Part shown: in pieces, positions 50,197 through 58,443 of the stretch | Layout of the letters: each line of letters begins with the position of its first letter | Position numbering within the stretch: position 1 is the stretch's first letter | Assembly: GCF_017329565.1 (NCBI RefSeq) | Contig: NZ_JAFMTT010000006.1 | Source: Alicyclobacillus mali | GTDB lineage: Bacteria > Bacillota > Bacilli > Alicyclobacillales > Alicyclobacillaceae | Length of the DNA: 64,000 nucleotides | Strand: one strand, 5' to 3' | Made by a program: the position numbers and the translations under genes | Notes under the pieces: generated by a model | Told to the model about the DNA's origin: nothing | The model's input: the letters and a program-made list of their open reading frames with translations, nothing else | Databases searched by the model: none

Positions 50197-51618
50197 ATGT
50201 CCGAAGTTTCGCGCGAACTCTTGATTCGGCTGCCGGTCGATCAAGAAGTCTACGCCGAACAAGTCGCCTCCGGCGATGTGGTGCAAGATGCGACCGTCGC
50301 GACGGAGATCGTCGCGTTCGATCAGGACCGCGATACGTATCAGCTCGAGGGCGCGATTGTCTTTGCGGCCTACGTGCAGAAGGCATCGAGCGGCGATGTG
50401 GTGCATGTTCACCAGCGGCTTCCGTTCCTTTTGCGCGTGCCTTCGTCAGCGCAACAGGCCGGCGTGCTGAACGTCAAGAGCCGGCTCGCTGGCGTGCAGC
50501 TGGACGTGTCGGGCGAAGCGTGGCTCCATTTGGGTGGATGGCTCGAGGTGCACGGGCTGAACGGTTCCCAGGGATACTTGTTCCGGTGCGGCGCCCAGGA
50601 AGTCCAGGAGACGTTTCCGGCTGAGGAAATCGCGGGCCCCGCAGGCGACGTCGCTTTTCAGGCTGCCGACGTGGCGCCCGAGCCTGCGCTGCGCGCAGAA
50701 GCGCAAGAGGAGACAGGCGATCCTGGCGTCCCGGAAAAGCCCACGGTCGAAGTTGTGAGCGAGGCACGCGGCGGGGCTCAGGCCGCAGACGGGTCCGCCG
50801 AGAGCGCGGGGGAAGTTCCGCCATCCGCGCAGCACCATCTCGCCGAGTTTGATCGCTTCTTCCCCCAGACGGGGCCTGCTGACGTGGAGAACCTTGGTGC
50901 GGAGCTGGACGGCGTGGATGGATCGGACGTCGTATCCGCGCCTGCGGCCCAGACACCTGTCGCATCCTTTGAGTTCGTGCATCAGGTGGACGATGCAATG
51001 GTGGACGATGCAGTGGTGGACGATGCAGTGGTGGACGATGCAGTGGTGGACGATGCAGTGGTGGACGATGCAGTGGTGGACGATGCAGTGGTGGACGCCG
51101 CGAGCGATTCGCGGGTTGAAGATTCCACCCCGGAGCAGCGCGTTGAGGCTCCGTTCGATCAGGCAGTGGATGCGCAGGCTGATGCGCAAGGGCCAAGCGA
51201 GGCGCCACAGTCGCTGGCGGCTGATCAGACACCAAAGGTGTCGTTCTTCGCGTCGACTCGAGAGGAGGCGGTCGAGGCGACTTCTTCGCAGGAAGCCGAC
51301 CGAGACGCGCTCCCCTCGGAGGTCATCCCGGAGCCTATGCTCGACGATCTGGAGCGGCACGAGGGCGAGGCGCCAAAGCCGCAGGACAAGAAGCTGTGGT
51401 CGTTCGTCGATTTCAACGCGCCGGAGCCTCGCCATACGCTGCGCTTCGTCATCGTGCTGGAACATGAGTCCCTGGAGACGGTGGCCGAGCGTTGCGGCTG
51501 TTTGCCGAGCGAACTCGAGCGAGCCAACCCGTGGTTGCAGGGGCAGCCGGAGCCAGGCATGGCGCTATTGGTTCCCGAGCGACGCGCGATGATTCAGAAA
51601 GTTGTACAGCTCAATTGA
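50197..51618 (+). CDS. spoVID: SpoVID-like spore coat morphogenesis protein with acidic repeat
   Basis: This 473-residue protein has three parts. Residues 1-155 resemble the SpoVID N-terminal domain (LLIRLPVDQEVYAEQVASG, later LLRVPSS). Residues 155-410 are acidic and low complexity and include a (VDDAV)n repeat near 264-300. The C-terminal ~50 residues look like a LysM domain (HESLETVAERCGCLPSELERANPWL then PGMALLVP). SpoVID anchors the coat around the forespore and recruits SafA. The position after hemL and before valS is the same as in B. subtilis, and a sigma-E-type promoter precedes it. GAGGAGGGG precedes the ATG. Confidence 0.85.
   Translation: MSEVSRELLIRLPVDQEVYAEQVASGDVVQDATVATEIVAFDQDRDTYQLEGAIVFAAYVQKASSGDVVHVHQRLPFLLRVPSSAQQAGVLNVKSRLAGVQLDVSGEAWLHLGGWLEVHGLNGSQGYLFRCGAQEVQETFPAEEIAGPAGDVAFQAADVAPEPALRAEAQEETGDPGVPEKPTVEVVSEARGGAQAADGSAESAGEVPPSAQHHLAEFDRFFPQTGPADVENLGAELDGVDGSDVVSAPAAQTPVASFEFVHQVDDAMVDDAVVDDAVVDDAVVDDAVVDDAVVDDAVVDAASDSRVEDSTPEQRVEAPFDQAVDAQADAQGPSEAPQSLAADQTPKVSFFASTREEAVEATSSQEADRDALPSEVIPEPMLDDLERHEGEAPKPQDKKLWSFVDFNAPEPRHTLRFVIVLEHESLETVAERCGCLPSELERANPWLQGQPEPGMALLVPERRAMIQKVVQLN
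50986..51099 (+). repeat. 15-bp in-frame minisatellite in spoVID
   Basis: The unit GTGGACGATGCAGTG occurs as one variant copy (50986-51000, ending ATG), six perfect copies (51001-51090) and a decayed partial copy. It encodes VDDAV per unit. Because 15 is a multiple of three, copy changes keep the frame. No unit contains a stop in any frame, which creates false ORFs on both strands here. Confidence 0.97.
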
Positions 51619-51648
51619 GCAAAGTGCCCTACCTGTGAGAAGGAACGG

Positions 51649-51687
51649 GCGGGAATCGTGGCTGAAGTCGCGGTTCCCGCGTTTTTT
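51649..51687 (+). terminator. Rho-independent terminator of spoVID
   Basis: GCGGGAA pairs with TTCCCGC around an 18-base loop that can pair further, followed by G and six T, 30 bases after the spoVID stop. Confidence 0.78.
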
Positions 51688-51702
51688 GTGCGATCTCGAC
51701 AG

Positions 51703-51864
51703 TCATGGGGCGCCGATGAACATGAGGAAAAAGACGAGAAACAAGAGCATGAGGATCAGGAGATCGAGCGCGCTTGGCCAGAAAATGGCCCTGAAAAACA
51801 AAAGCAAAATCGCGAGTGCGAGCAGCAGCTTCACGAAGCGGAGCAAGTTTTGGAACAATCCCAC
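51703..51864 (-). CDS. Small two-helix membrane protein (53 residues)
   Basis: This very hydrophobic 53-residue protein has two helices (about residues 9-26 and 33-50) joined at RAIFWPSAL. A textbook GAGGAGGT site lies seven bases before the GTG at 51864 on the minus strand. An ATG at 51894 has no ribosome site. It lies between spoVID and the 51997 gene, where B. subtilis has ysxE. No family is recognised. Small proteins like this are often stress or sporulation proteins, but that is unsupported here. Confidence 0.6.
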   Translation of the reverse strand: MGLFQNLLRFVKLLLALAILLLFFRAIFWPSALDLLILMLLFLVFFLMFIGAP

Positions 51865-51996
51865 GGAGTCGACCTCCTCACTGAGCCGATACATGTATAT
51901 GCGGCCCGTGGACGGAGTGGTCTTCGAGTATGCAGAAGCCGCCCGATTTGATAACATAGGGTCGTCCACATTCGCGGCACGTCTGGAGGAAGTCGG

Positions 51997-52530
51997 TTGG
52001 AGTCGACAGCGAACGCTTGGAAAACGGGCGTGTGGCGCGGTTGGTACTGGCGGTTCGACCTGTTGACGGTCGCCGCGGTCGCAGCGCTGGAGTGCGTCGT
52101 GTACTACGCGTCCGGAGGCAAGTACTCGTTTTTCTTCTCGGCGGAGCTCGGCACGCTCATCGCCGTGATCGCGGTGGTGCAGCGTGCCAAGGAGAAGCGG
52201 AGCCTGAACGGCCTGGTTGTGGCCGCCGTGAGCTATTTGCTGGGCTTTTTGTTTCAGTACACGCTCGGCTACGCGGAGACGCGCACGATTATCGCGCACG
52301 GAGAGGAACGCGCTTTTCTCTTGCAGAACGCGATGACCTTTGCCATCGCCCTCGTCTTCGCCTGGGTGTACGGCTGGAGCACGGACTGGTCGGAACGGCG
52401 CAGAGCGCAATTGGCGTCCGAGCGAGCCCAGAAAGAGTCGGATACGCGGGCGGGAGGGGACGAGCGGCCACGTGTGCGCATTCACCGGAAGAAAAAGCGC
52501 CGTGGGCGCGGCCGGCGGCCGAAATCTTGA
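51997..52530 (+). CDS. Membrane protein with basic C-terminal tail, hypothetical
   Basis: This 177-residue protein has about four membrane segments (residues about 20-38, 44-62, 70-90, 106-125). A C-terminal tail follows from about 130, strongly basic at the end (HRKKKRRGRGRRPKS), which could bind nucleic acid or phospholipid. A TTG start with GGAGGAAGTCGG upstream gives a good site. Its stop codon overlaps the -35 box of the valS promoter. No family is recognised, and it is not a YsxE-like kinase. Confidence 0.7.
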   Translation: MESTANAWKTGVWRGWYWRFDLLTVAAVAALECVVYYASGGKYSFFFSAELGTLIAVIAVVQRAKEKRSLNGLVVAAVSYLLGFLFQYTLGYAETRTIIAHGEERAFLLQNAMTFAIALVFAWVYGWSTDWSERRRAQLASERAQKESDTRAGGDERPRVRIHRKKKRRGRGRRPKS

Positions 52531-52556
52531 CAACGGATTCCGAGGTTGCGTACTAT
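52527..52556 (+). promoter_or_regulatory. Sigma-A promoter of the valS T-box transcript
   Basis: A perfect TTGACA and TACTAT are separated by 18 bases. The -35 begins inside the stop region of the preceding gene. Confidence 0.75.
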
Positions 52557-52562
52557 ACGTAC

Positions 52563-52800
52563 CAGATCCCATACGCCAAGGCGAAGAAGGGAAGGAGTAG
52601 GGCGTCGCCGGTTGTCCAGAGAGGGCGGGCAGAGTGCTGAAACCGCGCCCCTTCCGGCCGCTTGAAGGTCGTCCCGGAGCCGTACCGGTCATCCCGTTAT
52701 CGATGTTCGAGTGCCCCGGGCGGTTTGGCGCGGGGAATTCAGGTGGTATCGCGGAGCCCTCCGTCCTGAAGGACTGGGGGCTCTTTTTCATGAGACGAGG
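52563..52800 (+). promoter_or_regulatory. T-box leader (tRNA-Val-sensing) of valS
   Basis: The T-box sequence AGGTGGTATCGCGG (52741-52754) lies just before a terminator, and the purine-rich stem I element AAGGGAAGGAGTAGGG lies near 52590. AGAGAG and the AG-bulge region follow about 52618. Two adjacent GTC triplets at 52668-52673 are candidates for the valine specifier. Uncharged tRNA-Val would stabilise the antiterminator and allow valS transcription. Confidence 0.85.
52754..52788 (+). terminator. Conditional T-box terminator before valS
   Basis: GAGCCC pairs with GGGCTC, with an inner GTCC/GGAC pairing, followed by TTTTT. It overlaps the T-box antiterminator sequence, as expected for a switch. 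Confidence 0.85.
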
Positions 52801-52809
52801 AGGATTCAC

Positions 52810-55455
52810 ATGAGCGAACGAACGCTCTCCACGGTGTATGATCCCAAATCCGTCGAATCGCGTATTTACGAAGTGTGGGAGCGCGGCGGCCACTTCGCGC
52901 CTCGCCAAGGCACCCGGGGGACCTTTTCGATTGTCATGCCTCCGCCGAACGTGACAGGCGTTCTCCATCTCGGCCATGCGCTCGACACGACGCTCCAGGA
53001 CATCGCCACGCGTTTCCGCCGCATGCAGGGCTACGAGACCCTTTGGGTGCCCGGCACGGATCACGCCGGGATCGCCACCCAGGCGCGCGTGGAGCAGGCG
53101 CTGCGCGAGCAAGAAGGGAAGTCGCGTTACGATCTGGGGCGAGAGGCGTTCGTGGAGCGGGTCTGGGCGTGGAAGGAGCAGTACGGCGGTACCATCACGA
53201 GCCAGATCCGGTCGCTCGGCGCCTCGTGCGACTGGTCACGCGAGCGGTTCACGATGGATCCAGGGCTGTCGCGCGCCGTTCGCGAGGTGTTTGTGCGGTT
53301 GTATGAGGAAGGTCTCATCTATCGCGGCAACCGCATCATCAACTGGTGCCCTCGCTGTCGCACCGCGCTCTCCGACATCGAGGTGGAGCACATTGAGGAG
53401 CCAGGAGTCCTGTATCACGTCCGTTATCCGCTCGAGGATGGCTCGGGCCATCTCGTCATCGCCACCACTCGCCCTGAGACCATGTTTGCGGACGTGGCCG
53501 TCGCCGTGCATCCGGATGACGAGCGCTACGCTTCGTTCGTCGGCAAGACCATTCGGCTTCCGCTGGCGAATCGGTCCATTCCCGTCATCGCGGACAGCTA
53601 CGTCGAGCGAGATTTCGGCACCGGTTGCCTCAAGATCACGCCCGCGCACGACCCGAACGATTTCGAGGTCGGCGAGCGGCATGGGCTGCCGGCGCTCGTC
53701 TGCCTGGATCAGGATGGTCGCCTGACCGATCTCGCCGGTCGATTCGCAGGTCTCTCGCGCGAAGAGGCTCGCGAACGGGTGGTCGAGGCTCTGCGCGAAG
53801 AGGGCTACCTCGTCCAGGACGAACCGCTCGATCACGCCGTGGGTCACTGCGAGCGCTGCGGCACAGTCGTCGAGCCTTATCTGTCGGAGCAGTGGTTCGT
53901 CCGCATGGAGCCGCTCGCGCGAGACGCCCTCGAGCGCGCGCGCCGAGGAGAGCTCCGGTTCCTGCCGGATCGGTTCATGAAGGTGTTCGAACAATGGCTC
54001 ACGAACGTGCGCGACTGGTGCATCTCCCGCCAGCTGTGGTGGGGCCACCGAATCCCGGCTTGGTACTGCGCATCGTGCGGGCAGGTGTCCGTGTCCAGAG
54101 ACGATCTCGACCATTGCCTCCACTGCGGATCGGCGGACGTGAAGCAGGACGAGGACGTGCTTGACACCTGGTTCTCCTCTGCGCTGTGGCCGTTTTCGAC
54201 CATGGGATGGCCCGAGCATACGCCCGATCTGGCGCGCTTCTACCCGACGAGCCTGCTCGTCACAGGCTATGACATCCTGTTCTTCTGGGTGGCGCGCATG
54301 GCCTTCATGGGCGTGCACTTCACGGGCCAGATGCCGTTTCAAACCGTGCTTTTGCACGGCCTGTTGCGGGACGCGAAGGGCCAGAAGATGTCGAAGTCGA
54401 AGGGCAATGGCATCGATCCGATGGACGTGATCGACAAGTACGGCGCGGACGCGCTCCGCTTCATGTTGGCGTCCAACACTGTCCTCGGCAACGATCTTCG
54501 CTTTTCGTGGGAGAAGGTCGAGGGCGCCCGGAACTTCCTGAACAAGCTGTGGAACGCCGCGCGATTCGTGCTGATGAATCTCGAAGACGGCTTCTCCCCG
54601 TTGCCGCTCGACGCGCAGTCGGTCGATCTCGCCGATCGCTTCATCCTGCACCGCCTGGCCGACACAATCCGCCGGGTGACTTCGGCGCTCGAGGCCTACG
54701 ACGTGGGCGAAGCGGCGCGCGCGGCTTACGAGTTCACGTGGGACGAGTTCTGCGACTGGTACATCGAATTCGCGAAAATCAATTTGTACGGCGATAGCGC
54801 GGACAAGAAGCGACAGACCCAATCGGTCCTGATCACCGTCCTGTCGCGCGTGTTGACGCTTCTTCACCCGTACATCCCGTTCATCACGGAGGAGATCTGG
54901 CAGGCGCTGCCGAACACTACAGGTAGGTTGATCGACGCCGCGTGGCCAGAGGCGGCGGATCTGCCGCAGGACCAGGCAGCCGTGGAGCAGATGCGCGTGG
55001 CGATGGACGTCATTCGCGCGGTGCGAAACGTGCGCTCTGAGCTTCAGATTCCGCCGAAGACCTCCGTTCCCATTGTCATTGTGTGTGAGTCGGAACGCGT
55101 GCGGGCCGTGGTGGACCAGGTCACGGAGATGATTTCCCGATTCTGCAACGCGGCGCGCGTCGAAGTGGGTGTCTGGAATGAGGCGCCCAAGCAAGCGGCG
55201 GTCCAGGTGGTCACCGGCGCGCAGATCTACATCCCGCTTGCGGGCCTCATCGATATGGACGCGGAGCGCGAACGGTTGAAGAAGGAAGCGAGGCGCCTCA
55301 GGGGCGAAGTCGAACGCTTGGAGAAGAAGCTCGCGAATAAGAACTTTGTGGAACGCGCGCCGAAGGAGGTCGTCCTTCAGGAGTTGGAGAAGCTCGGGGA
55401 TTATAAGGCGAAGTGGGACGCGGTCGAGGAACGCATGGCGTCGCTCGAGGGATAA
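52810..55455 (+). CDS. valS: Valyl-tRNA synthetase
   Basis: This 881-residue class I synthetase charges tRNA-Val. The HIGH-type motif is PPPNVTGVLHLGHAL (about residues 42-56). The CP1 editing domain covers about 190-345, with TTRPETMFADVAVAVHP. The KMSKS motif is GQKMSKSKGN (about 525-534), and a C-terminal coiled coil lies about 815-875 (AERERLKKEARRLRGEVERLEKKL). GAGGAGG precedes the ATG at 52810. A T-box leader controls it. folC is 14 bases downstream. Confidence 0.97.
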   Translation: MSERTLSTVYDPKSVESRIYEVWERGGHFAPRQGTRGTFSIVMPPPNVTGVLHLGHALDTTLQDIATRFRRMQGYETLWVPGTDHAGIATQARVEQALREQEGKSRYDLGREAFVERVWAWKEQYGGTITSQIRSLGASCDWSRERFTMDPGLSRAVREVFVRLYEEGLIYRGNRIINWCPRCRTALSDIEVEHIEEPGVLYHVRYPLEDGSGHLVIATTRPETMFADVAVAVHPDDERYASFVGKTIRLPLANRSIPVIADSYVERDFGTGCLKITPAHDPNDFEVGERHGLPALVCLDQDGRLTDLAGRFAGLSREEARERVVEALREEGYLVQDEPLDHAVGHCERCGTVVEPYLSEQWFVRMEPLARDALERARRGELRFLPDRFMKVFEQWLTNVRDWCISRQLWWGHRIPAWYCASCGQVSVSRDDLDHCLHCGSADVKQDEDVLDTWFSSALWPFSTMGWPEHTPDLARFYPTSLLVTGYDILFFWVARMAFMGVHFTGQMPFQTVLLHGLLRDAKGQKMSKSKGNGIDPMDVIDKYGADALRFMLASNTVLGNDLRFSWEKVEGARNFLNKLWNAARFVLMNLEDGFSPLPLDAQSVDLADRFILHRLADTIRRVTSALEAYDVGEAARAAYEFTWDEFCDWYIEFAKINLYGDSADKKRQTQSVLITVLSRVLTLLHPYIPFITEEIWQALPNTTGRLIDAAWPEAADLPQDQAAVEQMRVAMDVIRAVRNVRSELQIPPKTSVPIVIVCESERVRAVVDQVTEMISRFCNAARVEVGVWNEAPKQAAVQVVTGAQIYIPLAGLIDMDAERERLKKEARRLRGEVERLEKKLANKNFVERAPKEVVLQELEKLGDYKAKWDAVEERMASLEG

Positions 55456-55469
55456 AGGGCGGGACGCAC

Positions 55470-56768
55470 ATGAACTACGCGGAGGCCGTTCGCTACATCG
55501 GCGCACTCCGGCGCTTCGGCATGAAGCCTGGTCTTGATCGGATGCGTCGGATTTTGTCGAAACTGAATCAACCCGAAGACGGTTTGTGTTTCTATCACGT
55601 CGCCGGCACGAATGGCAAAGGCTCCGTCTGCGCCATGCTTGCGGCCATGCTCACGGCGCTCGGGCGGCGAACCGGTCTGTACACCTCGCCGGGATTGGGC
55701 GGCTTCAACGGGCGGATCGCCATCGATGGCAAGCCCATTTCGGAGGAGGAGTTCGCGGAGCACGTGGACGCCGTGCGGCGCGCCGCGGACGCCTCCGATC
55801 CGCCGACGGAGTTTGAGGTGCTGACCGCGGTCGCGCTGCTCGCGTTTCGGTCTGCGGGCGTCGAGCGCGTGGTCTGGGAGACGGGGCTCGGCGGTCGTCT
55901 CGACGCCACGAACGTCGTGTGGCCACATGTCACAGGCATCACCAACGTGTCCTACGATCACGTCGACATCCTCGGCCCGACGCTTGTCGATATCGCGCGC
56001 GAAAAGGCGGGGATTGTAAAGCCAGGCGTGCCTGTAGTCACCGCGTGTGCGGATGCCGCGTACCGTGTCATAGAGCGCACGGCGGCACGGCTGGGTTCGC
56101 GGCTCGTGAGCGTCGGGCGAGACGTGCAGTTCACCGCGGTGAAGGCGGGGTTTCAACTGGAAGGCGCCTATCGCGGGTTGCACCGGGATGCGCCCAGCGT
56201 TCGCCTCGGCCTCGTCGGTGAGCATCAGGCGCAGAACGCCGCGGTGAGTCTTGCGATGCTGGAAGTCGGGGAAGGCCAGCTCGCGAGCGACGATTGGGAG
56301 CGGGCAATCCATTCGCTTGGAAGCGTGCGGTGGCCGCTTCGGTGCGAGGTGTTCCGGTTGGCCGGCCGCCTTGTCGTGATCGACGGCGCGCACAACGAAG
56401 AGGGTGCTCGTACGCTCGCCCGCGCGTTGCATCGCCTGGGGAGTGAGACGGGAGACAGCGGGTGGCGCATGATGTTCGCGGCGTTCGCCGACAAGGACGT
56501 CCGCGGCATGTTAGCGCACATGCTGCCGTTGGCGAGCGAGGCGCTCGTCATGCGCTCGCCACATCCGCGGGGCGCGGACCCAGGGGCGTTGGCCGCCGTG
56601 GCACAGGAGATTCGGCCTGATCTTACGATTCGCGTCATGCCCTCGATCGATGGCGCGATTGAAGAGGCGATGAAGGGCAAGGGACTAATCGTCATCTGGG
56701 GAAATTTGTATATGACGGAGTTGGCGCGGAACACTATCATTGCACTTGGAGCAGAGGAATGGCAGTAA
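55470..56768 (+). CDS. folC: Folylpolyglutamate synthase / dihydrofolate synthase
   Basis: This 432-residue Mur-ligase-type enzyme adds glutamates to folates and may also make dihydrofolate. The P-loop is VAGTNGKGSVCAML (about residues 43-56). The family segment TGLGGRLDATNVV (about 142-154) and the C-terminal ligand-binding DGAHNEEGARTL (about 305-316) are clear. AAAGGGCGGG precedes the ATG. valS-folC is the B. subtilis order, but comC is replaced here by murC. Confidence 0.95.
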   Translation: MNYAEAVRYIGALRRFGMKPGLDRMRRILSKLNQPEDGLCFYHVAGTNGKGSVCAMLAAMLTALGRRTGLYTSPGLGGFNGRIAIDGKPISEEEFAEHVDAVRRAADASDPPTEFEVLTAVALLAFRSAGVERVVWETGLGGRLDATNVVWPHVTGITNVSYDHVDILGPTLVDIAREKAGIVKPGVPVVTACADAAYRVIERTAARLGSRLVSVGRDVQFTAVKAGFQLEGAYRGLHRDAPSVRLGLVGEHQAQNAAVSLAMLEVGEGQLASDDWERAIHSLGSVRWPLRCEVFRLAGRLVVIDGAHNEEGARTLARALHRLGSETGDSGWRMMFAAFADKDVRGMLAHMLPLASEALVMRSPHPRGADPGALAAVAQEIRPDLTIRVMPSIDGAIEEAMKGKGLIVIWGNLYMTELARNTIIALGAEEWQ

Positions 56769-56774
56769 AGGACG

Positions 56775-58175
56775 GTGAGGCGCGTGCGCGGTTCGGAACA
56801 TGTGCACTTCGTCGGGATTGGCGGCTACGGCATGAGCGCCATCGCGAGAGTGATGTTGGATCTGGGATATCGGGTTTCAGGGTCGGATGTGTCTCGTCAC
56901 GAGCTGACGGAGAAGCTCGCCTCGCGCGGAGCCATGGTGTATTACGGGCATCGTCCGGAGCACGTGGAGGGCGCGGACATCGTCGTGCACAGCACAGCGG
57001 TCAAACAGGACAACGTGGAACTCGAGGCTGCGCGGTCGCAAAACATCCCGGTCATTCACCGGAGTGAAATGCTGGCCCGCTTGATGGACGATCGCGTCGG
57101 CATCGCCGTCACCGGCGCGCACGGCAAGACGACCACGACCTCCATGATTTCCTTCGCGATGGAACAGTGTGGCCTGGACCCGACGTTTGTCGTCGGCGGT
57201 GTGGTGTCGGATCTCGGGGACAATGCGAAAGCGGGCAAGGGGCCGTTTGTCGTGGCGGAAGCGGATGAATCCGATGGATCGTTTCTCCATTATCGTCCGG
57301 CCATCGCGGTCGTGACGAATGTGGAGGCGGATCATCTGGAGCATTACGACGGCAAGTTTGAAAACCTCGTGCGAGCGTACGAGACGTTCATCCGCCAAAT
57401 CCCGCCGGAGGGCCTGCTGGTCATGTCCTCGGACGACGCGAAACTCCGCGAACTGCGCTCCGCGGCCCGGTGCCGAGTCGTGACCTACGGATTTGCGGAG
57501 GACGCCGACATCACCGCGCGGAATGTGGAACTGAGCGATCGCGCCTCACGGTCCGACGTGTTGGTGAACGGGGAATGTGTCGGAACGCTCCAATTGGCCC
57601 TTCCGGGCAGACACAATGTCGCAAATGCGCTTGCCGCCATCGCCGTCTGTATGGAGGTCGGGCTATCGTTCGAGGTTGTCGCGGTTGCGCTGTCGCGCTT
57701 CCACGGCGCGAAGAGGCGCTTTCAAGTGGTGGCAGACCTGGGCGGCGTTCTGATTGTCGACGACTATGCGCATCATCCGACGGAGATCCGCGCCACCATC
57801 GCCGCTGCGAAATCTACGGGCAGGCGGATTGTTGCGGTGTTTCAGCCGCAGCGGTACACGCGCACGTTCTTCTTGTTCGAGGAATTCGCGAAGGCGTTCG
57901 GAGAGGCGGACGAGGTCATTCTCTGTGACATCTACTCGCCAGCCGGCGAACGCAAGATCGAAGGCGTGTCCGCGGCGAGGCTCGCGAGCGAGATCGCTTG
58001 CATGAGCAATGCCAACACGCGCTACATCCCCACGCACGACGACGTGATTGAGTATCTGGCGCAGCACGTGCGCCCGGGCGACTTGGTCCTGACCATGGGC
58101 GCGGGCGACGTCTGGAAGGTCGCGAAGGGTTTGGCGGACCTTCTGCAGGTTCCGGAAAAACAGGCGCTCGTCTGA
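56775..58175 (+). CDS. murC: UDP-N-acetylmuramate--L-alanine ligase
   Basis: This 466-residue enzyme adds the first amino acid of the peptidoglycan stem. The N-terminal UDP-sugar domain has HFVGIGGYGMSAIARV (about residues 11-26). The P-loop is TGAHGKTTTTSM (about 113-124). The C-terminal Mur ligase domain contains VDDYAHHPTEI (about 334-344), the MurC hallmark. It begins with GTG 56775, six bases after folC; a second GTG at 56784 is possible. Its place beside folC is unlike B. subtilis. Confidence 0.95.
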   Translation: MRRVRGSEHVHFVGIGGYGMSAIARVMLDLGYRVSGSDVSRHELTEKLASRGAMVYYGHRPEHVEGADIVVHSTAVKQDNVELEAARSQNIPVIHRSEMLARLMDDRVGIAVTGAHGKTTTTSMISFAMEQCGLDPTFVVGGVVSDLGDNAKAGKGPFVVAEADESDGSFLHYRPAIAVVTNVEADHLEHYDGKFENLVRAYETFIRQIPPEGLLVMSSDDAKLRELRSAARCRVVTYGFAEDADITARNVELSDRASRSDVLVNGECVGTLQLALPGRHNVANALAAIAVCMEVGLSFEVVAVALSRFHGAKRRFQVVADLGGVLIVDDYAHHPTEIRATIAAAKSTGRRIVAVFQPQRYTRTFFLFEEFAKAFGEADEVILCDIYSPAGERKIEGVSAARLASEIACMSNANTRYIPTHDDVIEYLAQHVRPGDLVLTMGAGDVWKVAKGLADLLQVPEKQALV

Positions 58176-58192
58176 GGCATGCGCGGGCGACG

Positions 58193-58238
58193 GGGCGGCG
58201 TGGTCGGCGAAGCCGGCTGCGCCGCCCTTGTCGATTTT
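58193..58238 (+). terminator. Probable terminator of the valS-folC-murC transcript
   Basis: GGGCGGCG pairs with CGCCGCCC around a 19-base region that can pair further, followed by TTGTCGATTTT, 17 bases after the murC stop. Confidence 0.6.
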
Positions 58239-58362
58239 GCACGAAAATCTCTGTGCCCTCGTCGACATGTTTCCTGTCCATCCGCCATAGCTTTTTCTAT
58301 AGACTAGAGTCAAGCTTCAGGCTGCTGAGAAAGCGGCGGCGAATGCGCTTACAGAACGTGGT

Positions 58363-58391
58363 TTGCAATCCCACCGCAATCTCGTTATACT
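58363..58391 (+). promoter_or_regulatory. Sigma-A-type promoter of the 3D/G5 wall protein
   Basis: TTGCAA and TATACT are separated by 17 bases, about 50 bases before the GTG start at 58444. Confidence 0.65.
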
Positions 58392-58443
58392 GTCCGCAGC
58401 CCAATCCCCTATCCGTAAGAAAAAAACGGAAAGAGGTGAGGGA

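Noticed and set aside
50986..51099. Possible CRISPR array
   Set aside because: The units are directly abutting with no unique spacers, are only 15 bp long and stay in frame within a protein gene.
50474..51592. Long ORFs overlapping spoVID: 253 and 339 codons on the minus strand and 247 codons on the plus strand
   Set aside because: They are open only because the 15-bp repeat has no stop in any frame and the DNA is GC-rich. Their proteins are monotonous Pro/His/Arg or Met/Gln/Trp repeats, and spoVID has the domain, position and promoter support.
51703..53112. 469-codon minus-strand ORF extending the small membrane protein
   Set aside because: Only its last 53 codons have a ribosome site and sensible composition. 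The rest is antisense to the 51997 gene, the T-box and valS.
53236..55506. 756-codon minus-strand ORF opposite valS
   Set aside because: It is an antisense shadow; the plus-strand synthetase motifs and T-box leader are decisive.
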